Assembly (NCBI GenBank): GCA_030699295.1
Contig: JAUYJQ010000050.1
Location: 1 to 7,467 of the forward strand
Direction of reading: 5' to 3'
From: Candidatus Beckwithbacteria bacterium
GTDB taxonomy: Bacteria; Patescibacteriota; Microgenomatia; UBA1400; CG1-02-47-37
Length of the DNA: 7,467 nucleotides
Shown: positions 3,557-7,467 of the stretch, in pieces
How the letters are laid out: each line of letters opens with the position of its first letter
Position numbering within the stretch: position 1 is the first letter of the stretch
The notes under the pieces: model-generated
The model's input: only the letters and a program-made list of their open reading frames with translations
Told to the model about the DNA's origin: nothing
The model's database searches: none
Position numbers and translations under genes: made by a program

Positions 3557-6443
3557 AATTTTTCAAAAAACTGCCGGTGTACGATTGTTTGGTTTTGACA
3601 ATCTGGTGCGGCAGGCCCTGGGCGACAACTTTGCCGCCCTGATCCCCGCCCTCTGGCCCTAGATCAATAATCCAATCGGCATTTTTTATCACTTCCAGGT
3701 TGTGCTCGATGACCACCACTGTGTTATTTTGCCCGACCAGCTGTTTTAAAACCCGAATCAGTTTTTTTAAATCCTCAAAGTGCAGGCCGGTGGTCGGCTC
3801 GTCTAACAAATATAGGGTATGGCCACGGCCGCCCTTGACTGATAGTTCCCGCGCCAGTTTCACCCGTTGGGCCTCGCCGCCGGAAAGCGTCGGTGCCGGC
3901 TGGCCCAGGGTAATGTAATCCAGGCCGACGGCTTTTAATGTTTCTAGTTTTGAGGTTAAACCGGAGTAGCTGGGGAATAGTTCCAGGGCTTCTTCGACCG
4001 TCATGTCCAAGACTTGGCTGATGTTTTTATCCTTGTAAAGGATGTCTAAGGTCGGCTGCTGGTAACGTTTGCCTTGGCAGACTTCGCAGGTGATGTAGAC
4101 ATTGGGCATAAACTGCATTTCGATCTTAACTTGGCCTTCTCCCTGGCAGGCCTCGCAGCGGCCGCCTTTGACATTAAAAGAAAACCTGCCAGGTTTATAA
4201 CCGTTAATTTTGGCCGCTTTGGTTTGGGCAAATAACAGCCGGATAAAGTCAAAGGCTTTGGTGTAAGTGGCCGGATTACTCCGGGGAGTCCGGCCGATTG
4301 GATTTTGATCGATTAGCGCCACCCGGGTGATAGTTTGAGAGCCGCTTAAATTCTTATAGTTGTTTTTGACCTGCTTGAAGTAGGGGTTTAACTGGGTTTT
4401 GACTGCCGGGTAAAGCGTGTCGTGGATCAGGCTGGACTTACCCGAACCGGAAACACCGGTAACCACAATCAATTGGTTTAAGGGAAATTTAACCGTTAGG
4501 TCTTTTAAATTATTCTGGCTGCAACCGGTCAATGTCAGGAATGAGTTGTCAGTACCGGGGTGATAGTCTGAAGTTATTGTAATCCCCTGCTTATTTTTTA
4601 AGAATTTTCCGGTTAAGGATTTGGAGTTAGCCATGACTTGCTTGGGTGTGCCAGAAGCTACGATCCGGCCGCCTTTTTTGCCGGCCAAGGGCCCGAAATC
4701 CACCAAATAATCGGCCTGCAGCATAATATCTTTATCGTGCTCGACCACGATAATGGTGTTGCCCAAATCCCGGAGCCGCTTTAAGGTTTGGATTAACTTC
4801 TGATTATCCCGTTGGTGTAAGCCGATCGATGGCTCATCGAGAACATACAAGACACCGGTGAGACCGGTACCGATTTGCGACGCCAGACGGATCCGCTGGG
4901 CTTCGCCCCCGGCCAATGTGCCAGCTTGGCGCGACAGGGTCAGATAAGCCAGGCCAACAGCCAGCAGGAATTCCAGGCGGTTGTTGATTTCTTTTAATAT
5001 TAATTTGGCAATGGCCAGTTCTTTCTGGTTTAGGCCGGAAACATCCCGGGTAAAAGCCAAACAATCTTTGATCGACAGGGTGGTTAACTGGTAAATATTC
5101 AGGCCGTTTATGCTGACCGATAAAGCCTCCGGCTTTAAACGGCTGCCCTGGCAAATCAAACAAACCTTTTCACTCATGTATTTGCCGATTTCGCTTCTAA
5201 TATAGTCGGAGTCGGTTTCCTGATACCGCCGCTCTAAATGATTGACAAAGCCTTCCCAGGTGGTGGTAAAACTGTGCCAGTGGCCGGATTGACTGGCCCC
5301 GGAAACTTTTAGCAGCTTCGCCGAACCATGGAGAAGGACCTTGATAAACTCTTTATCCAGATCCTGCCAGGCTGTTTTGGGATCGACATGATATTGATTA
5401 AATACCTCCCGGACAATATTACTCATCCACGAGCCGCTGGATAGTTGTGAGGCCAAGGGGATAACCGCGCCTTCAAATAGTGATAAAGACGGGGCGATCA
5501 GTTTATTTAGGTCGACCTTTAAGAGAATGCCTAAGCCGGAACACTCCGGGCAGGCGCCGTGGGGAGAGTTAAAGGAAAATAATCTTGGGGCTAACTCCGG
5601 CAAGCTGATGTTGCAGTCAGGGCAGGCGTATTTTTGGGAAAATAAGTGATCGTTAAACTGCTCCGGTTTATCCGGAAAAGTTAAGCCGGGGTCTAAAACC
5701 TGGGTTAGGATGGCCAAGCCCCCGGTTAGGTCATTGGCTGCTTCTAAATTGTTAAATAACCGTTGTTTGATTTTGCTTAGGTCATTCTTGGTGACACTCA
5801 AGCGCTCTATCACCACATCAATCGAGTGACGGTTGGTTTTGATCAGCAGGAAATCATCAGCCAAATTATGAATCAAGCCGTCAAGCCTGATTTTGGAATA
5901 ACCTTTTTTGGTCAGGTTTTTAAATAGATCAGAAAACTCGCCTTTTTTATCCCGGACCACCGGGGCTAAAACCATAAACCGGGCGGGTTTTTTCCCGATA
6001 ATCGCCTCACTAATAATCTCCAGGCTGCGGTTAACGATCTGTTCTAAAGTCTGCTGGCTGATCTCTTTGCCGCAGTTGGGGCAGTGCGGCCGGCCGGCGC
6101 GGGCGTAGAGCAAGCGCAGGTAGTCGTAAATTTCGGTGATGGTGCCGACGGTGGAGCGGGGGTTTCGGGAAGTGGTTTTTTGGTCGATGGCAATGGCCGG
6201 TGACAAACCCTCCAGGCTATCAACGTCCGGCTTGGTCATTAAGCCCAAAAACTGCCGGGCGTAACTAGATAGCGACTCCACGTAACGCCTTTGGCCTTCG
6301 GCATAGATGGTATCAAAGGCCAGGCTGCTTTTTCCCGAACCGGACAGGCCGGTAAAGACCACTAACTTGCCCTTAGGAATATCCAGGTCGATGTTTTTTA
6401 AGTTGTGCTGGCGGGCGCCGCGGACTTTAATCGAGTTTTGCAT
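3549..6443 (-). CDS. uvrA: UvrA excinuclease subunit (damage-recognising ABC ATPase)
   Basis: UvrA dimerises, scans DNA for distortions and loads UvrB. At 964 residues it is near the usual 940-960. ATPase I has Walker A GLSGSGKSS (32-40), an ABC signature LAGGEAQ (510-516) and Walker B VLYVLDEP (531-538). ATPase II has Walker A GVSGSGKSS (663-671), signature LSGGEAQ (853-859) and Walker B LYLLDEP (877-883). Zinc sites: C274, C277, C298 and C301; C763, C766, C786 and C789; and pairs C121/C124 and C428/C431, which probably form the third site seen in bacterial UvrA structures. The UvrB-binding region should lie at about 131-250 and the insertion domain at about 300-400. The family has two class members; the uvrB-uvrA-uvrC context and full length favour the repair UvrA over the drug-resistance-type UvrA2. 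The gene starts inside uvrB (17-bp overlap) and ends inside uvrC (8-bp overlap), so the three are one operon. Confidence 0.98.
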   Translation of the reverse strand: MQNSIKVRGARQHNLKNIDLDIPKGKLVVFTGLSGSGKSSLAFDTIYAEGQRRYVESLSSYARQFLGLMTKPDVDSLEGLSPAIAIDQKTTSRNPRSTVGTITEIYDYLRLLYARAGRPHCPNCGKEISQQTLEQIVNRSLEIISEAIIGKKPARFMVLAPVVRDKKGEFSDLFKNLTKKGYSKIRLDGLIHNLADDFLLIKTNRHSIDVVIERLSVTKNDLSKIKQRLFNNLEAANDLTGGLAILTQVLDPGLTFPDKPEQFNDHLFSQKYACPDCNISLPELAPRLFSFNSPHGACPECSGLGILLKVDLNKLIAPSLSLFEGAVIPLASQLSSGSWMSNIVREVFNQYHVDPKTAWQDLDKEFIKVLLHGSAKLLKVSGASQSGHWHSFTTTWEGFVNHLERRYQETDSDYIRSEIGKYMSEKVCLICQGSRLKPEALSVSINGLNIYQLTTLSIKDCLAFTRDVSGLNQKELAIAKLILKEINNRLEFLLAVGLAYLTLSRQAGTLAGGEAQRIRLASQIGTGLTGVLYVLDEPSIGLHQRDNQKLIQTLKRLRDLGNTIIVVEHDKDIMLQADYLVDFGPLAGKKGGRIVASGTPKQVMANSKSLTGKFLKNKQGITITSDYHPGTDNSFLTLTGCSQNNLKDLTVKFPLNQLIVVTGVSGSGKSSLIHDTLYPAVKTQLNPYFKQVKNNYKNLSGSQTITRVALIDQNPIGRTPRSNPATYTKAFDFIRLLFAQTKAAKINGYKPGRFSFNVKGGRCEACQGEGQVKIEMQFMPNVYITCEVCQGKRYQQPTLDILYKDKNISQVLDMTVEEALELFPSYSGLTSKLETLKAVGLDYITLGQPAPTLSGGEAQRVKLARELSVKGGRGHTLYLLDEPTTGLHFEDLKKLIRVLKQLVGQNNTVVVIEHNLEVIKNADWIIDLGPEGGDQGGKVVAQGLPHQIVKTKQSYTGSFLKNYV

Positions 6444-7467
6444 ATTGATCCCTTAATTTGGCCGCCAGCTCAAAATTTAAGTCTTTAGCGGCCAGTAACA
6501 TTTTTTTCTTAATGACTTTTTTGAGTTTAGTTTTATCATCGCTGGTCAAACTGTCAGGATTAAACTTCATCACCGGGTCGGCAGCGGCCGCGGCAATCAT
6601 CCGCTCGCGGATCGGTTTAATGATTGACTGGGGAGTAATCCGGTGCTTCCGGTTGTAACTGGCTTGAATTTGCTTACGCCGCTCAACTTCACTGATGGCC
6701 CGCTGCATCGAGCCGGTAACCCGATCGGCATACATGATCACTTGGCCTCTTTGGTGGCGGGCGGCCCGGCCCATGGTTTGGATTAATGAGGTTTGCGAGC
6801 GTAAAAAACCCTCTTTATCTGCGTCTAGAATGGCTACTAAACTAACTTCCGGTAAATCTAAACCTTCACGCAGGAGATTAATCCCGACCAGAACGTCAAA
6901 ATTGCCCTGGCGCAAATCTGCCAGAATATCCGAGCGCTCTAGGGTTTTGATGTCGCTATGGAGGTATTTGACTTTCAGAGCTTCACCTTGAAGGTACTGG
7001 CTTAAGGCCTCGCTATTCTTTTTGGTCAGAGTGGTCACCAGCACCCGTTCTTTTTTGGCCACCCTTAACTTAATTTCTTTAATTAAGTCCCGGATTTGGC
7101 CTGATGACGGCCGGATAGTAATCTTCGGGTCACTGATGCCGGTGGGGCGGATCAGCTGCTCGACCGCTGCCCCGCTTTGGGACAGCTCCCATTCATCCGG
7201 TGTGGCCGAGGCGTAAATTACCTGAGGCACCCGCTGGAGAAACTCTAAAAACTTTAACGGCCGGTTATCAATGGCCGCCGGCAGGCGAAAGCCATAGTCA
7301 ATCAGGGTTTGCTTGCGCGATTGATCGCCATGGTACATGCCCCGAATCTGGGGAATGGTCATGTGGGATTCGTCCACCACGGTTAAGAAATTTCCGGTGT
7401 TAAATTTTTTAGAGGCGTGGGCAAAATAATCAAGTAAAGTAAACGGCGGTTCGCCGGGCTGGCGACC
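6427..7467 (-). CDS. uvrB: UvrB excinuclease subunit, 5' half missing at window edge
   Basis: The frame is open from the right edge (7467) to a TAA at 6429-6427: 346 residues, roughly the C-terminal half of a protein normally about 660-670 long. UvrB verifies the lesion using a helicase-like fold and then recruits UvrC. Present, in order, are GRQPGEPPFTLLDYF (1-15), motif II DESH (32-35), the PQIRGMYHGDQSRK segment, SATP (87-90), motif V GINLLREGLDLPE (about 195-207), motif VI QTMGRAARHQRG (about 230-241) and a C-terminal UVR domain (about 313-346) that binds UvrC and the UvrA/UvrB interface. Walker A and the beta-hairpin lie outside the window. A GTG at 7380, inside the DESH strand, is not a real start. 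The gene is followed directly by uvrA with a 17-bp overlap. Confidence 0.97.
   Translation of the reverse strand, partial: GRQPGEPPFTLLDYFAHASKKFNTGNFLTVVDESHMTIPQIRGMYHGDQSRKQTLIDYGFRLPAAIDNRPLKFLEFLQRVPQVIYASATPDEWELSQSGAAVEQLIRPTGISDPKITIRPSSGQIRDLIKEIKLRVAKKERVLVTTLTKKNSEALSQYLQGEALKVKYLHSDIKTLERSDILADLRQGNFDVLVGINLLREGLDLPEVSLVAILDADKEGFLRSQTSLIQTMGRAARHQRGQVIMYADRVTGSMQRAISEVERRKQIQASYNRKHRITPQSIIKPIRERMIAAAAADPVMKFNPDSLTSDDKTKLKKVIKKKMLLAAKDLNFELAAKLRDQYAKLD
6450..6454 (-). promoter_or_regulatory. Weak Shine-Dalgarno-like site for uvrA inside uvrB
   Basis: On the minus strand AAGGG lies six bases before the uvrA ATG at 6443, within the last codons of uvrB. It is the only recognisable ribosome-binding-like element among the gene starts in this window and supports the ATG at 6443. 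With the 17-bp overlap it would allow re-initiation after uvrB. Confidence 0.4.

Noticed and set aside
4834..5163. 109-codon minus-strand reading frame within uvrA
   Set aside because: It overlaps the ABC signature region of UvrA in another frame; composition and position mark it as a shadow.
7378..7380. GTG as the uvrB start codon
   Set aside because: It falls within the DESH motif strand, and the frame continues upstream with conserved UvrB sequence to the window edge.
7200..7403. Plus-strand frame opposite uvrB, and similar ones at 6458, 6695 and 7022
   Set aside because: All are antisense to well-conserved UvrB motifs; they have no promoter, ribosome site or family resemblance.

Overview
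The window looks like a compact bacterial chromosome segment, most plausibly from a small-genome lineage such as Candidatus Patescibacteria (CPR). The grounds are near-absent intergenic space, overlapping genes, mostly missing Shine-Dalgarno sites, a short UvrC and the style of the transposase-like protein. This placement is an inference; there is no rRNA or other decisive marker gene. The standard bacterial code fits, since TAA, TAG and TGA all act as stops and no complete gene contains an in-frame TGA.

Layout, left to right. (1) Minus strand, 597 to the left edge: an N-terminally membrane-anchored cyclophilin-type peptidyl-prolyl isomerase whose 3' end lies outside the window. (2) Plus strand, 609-1664: a TGT-family tRNA-guanine transglycosylase. 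It is divergent from the isomerase gene across only 11 bp, which hold promoter-like -10 boxes in both directions. (3) Plus strand, 1678-2331: a REP-associated tyrosine transposase (RAYT, Y1/HUH family). (4) Minus strand, 7467 down to 2354: a uvrB (partial)-uvrA-uvrC nucleotide-excision-repair operon, with 17-bp and 8-bp gene overlaps that imply translational coupling. uvrC converges on the RAYT gene. No stretch over 300 bases lacks a gene.

The most interesting structure is a set of four identical, same-orientation 23-bp palindromes (10-bp perfect arms around a GAG centre) at 1640-1662, 1827-1849, 2128-2150 and 2332-2354. The outer two frame the RAYT gene almost to the base. The inner two lie inside its reading frame and are translated. 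The first copy supplies the last seven codons of the tgt gene, and the fourth touches the uvrC stop codon. Both neighbours are shorter at their C-termini than textbook homologues: the TGT lacks its usual final segment and UvrC lacks its (HhH)2 domain. The simplest reading is a RAYT plus its cognate REP-like palindromes sitting between two convergent genes, with palindromes domesticated as protein-coding sequence, somewhat like the Rickettsia palindromic elements. The TGT also carries unusual residues in the pocket that normally selects preQ1 or queuine.

UvrA, UvrB and UvrC together recognise bulky DNA lesions (UvrA2B), verify them (UvrB helicase fold) and incise on both sides (UvrC). The isomerase and TGT are not functionally linked to repair by anything visible here.
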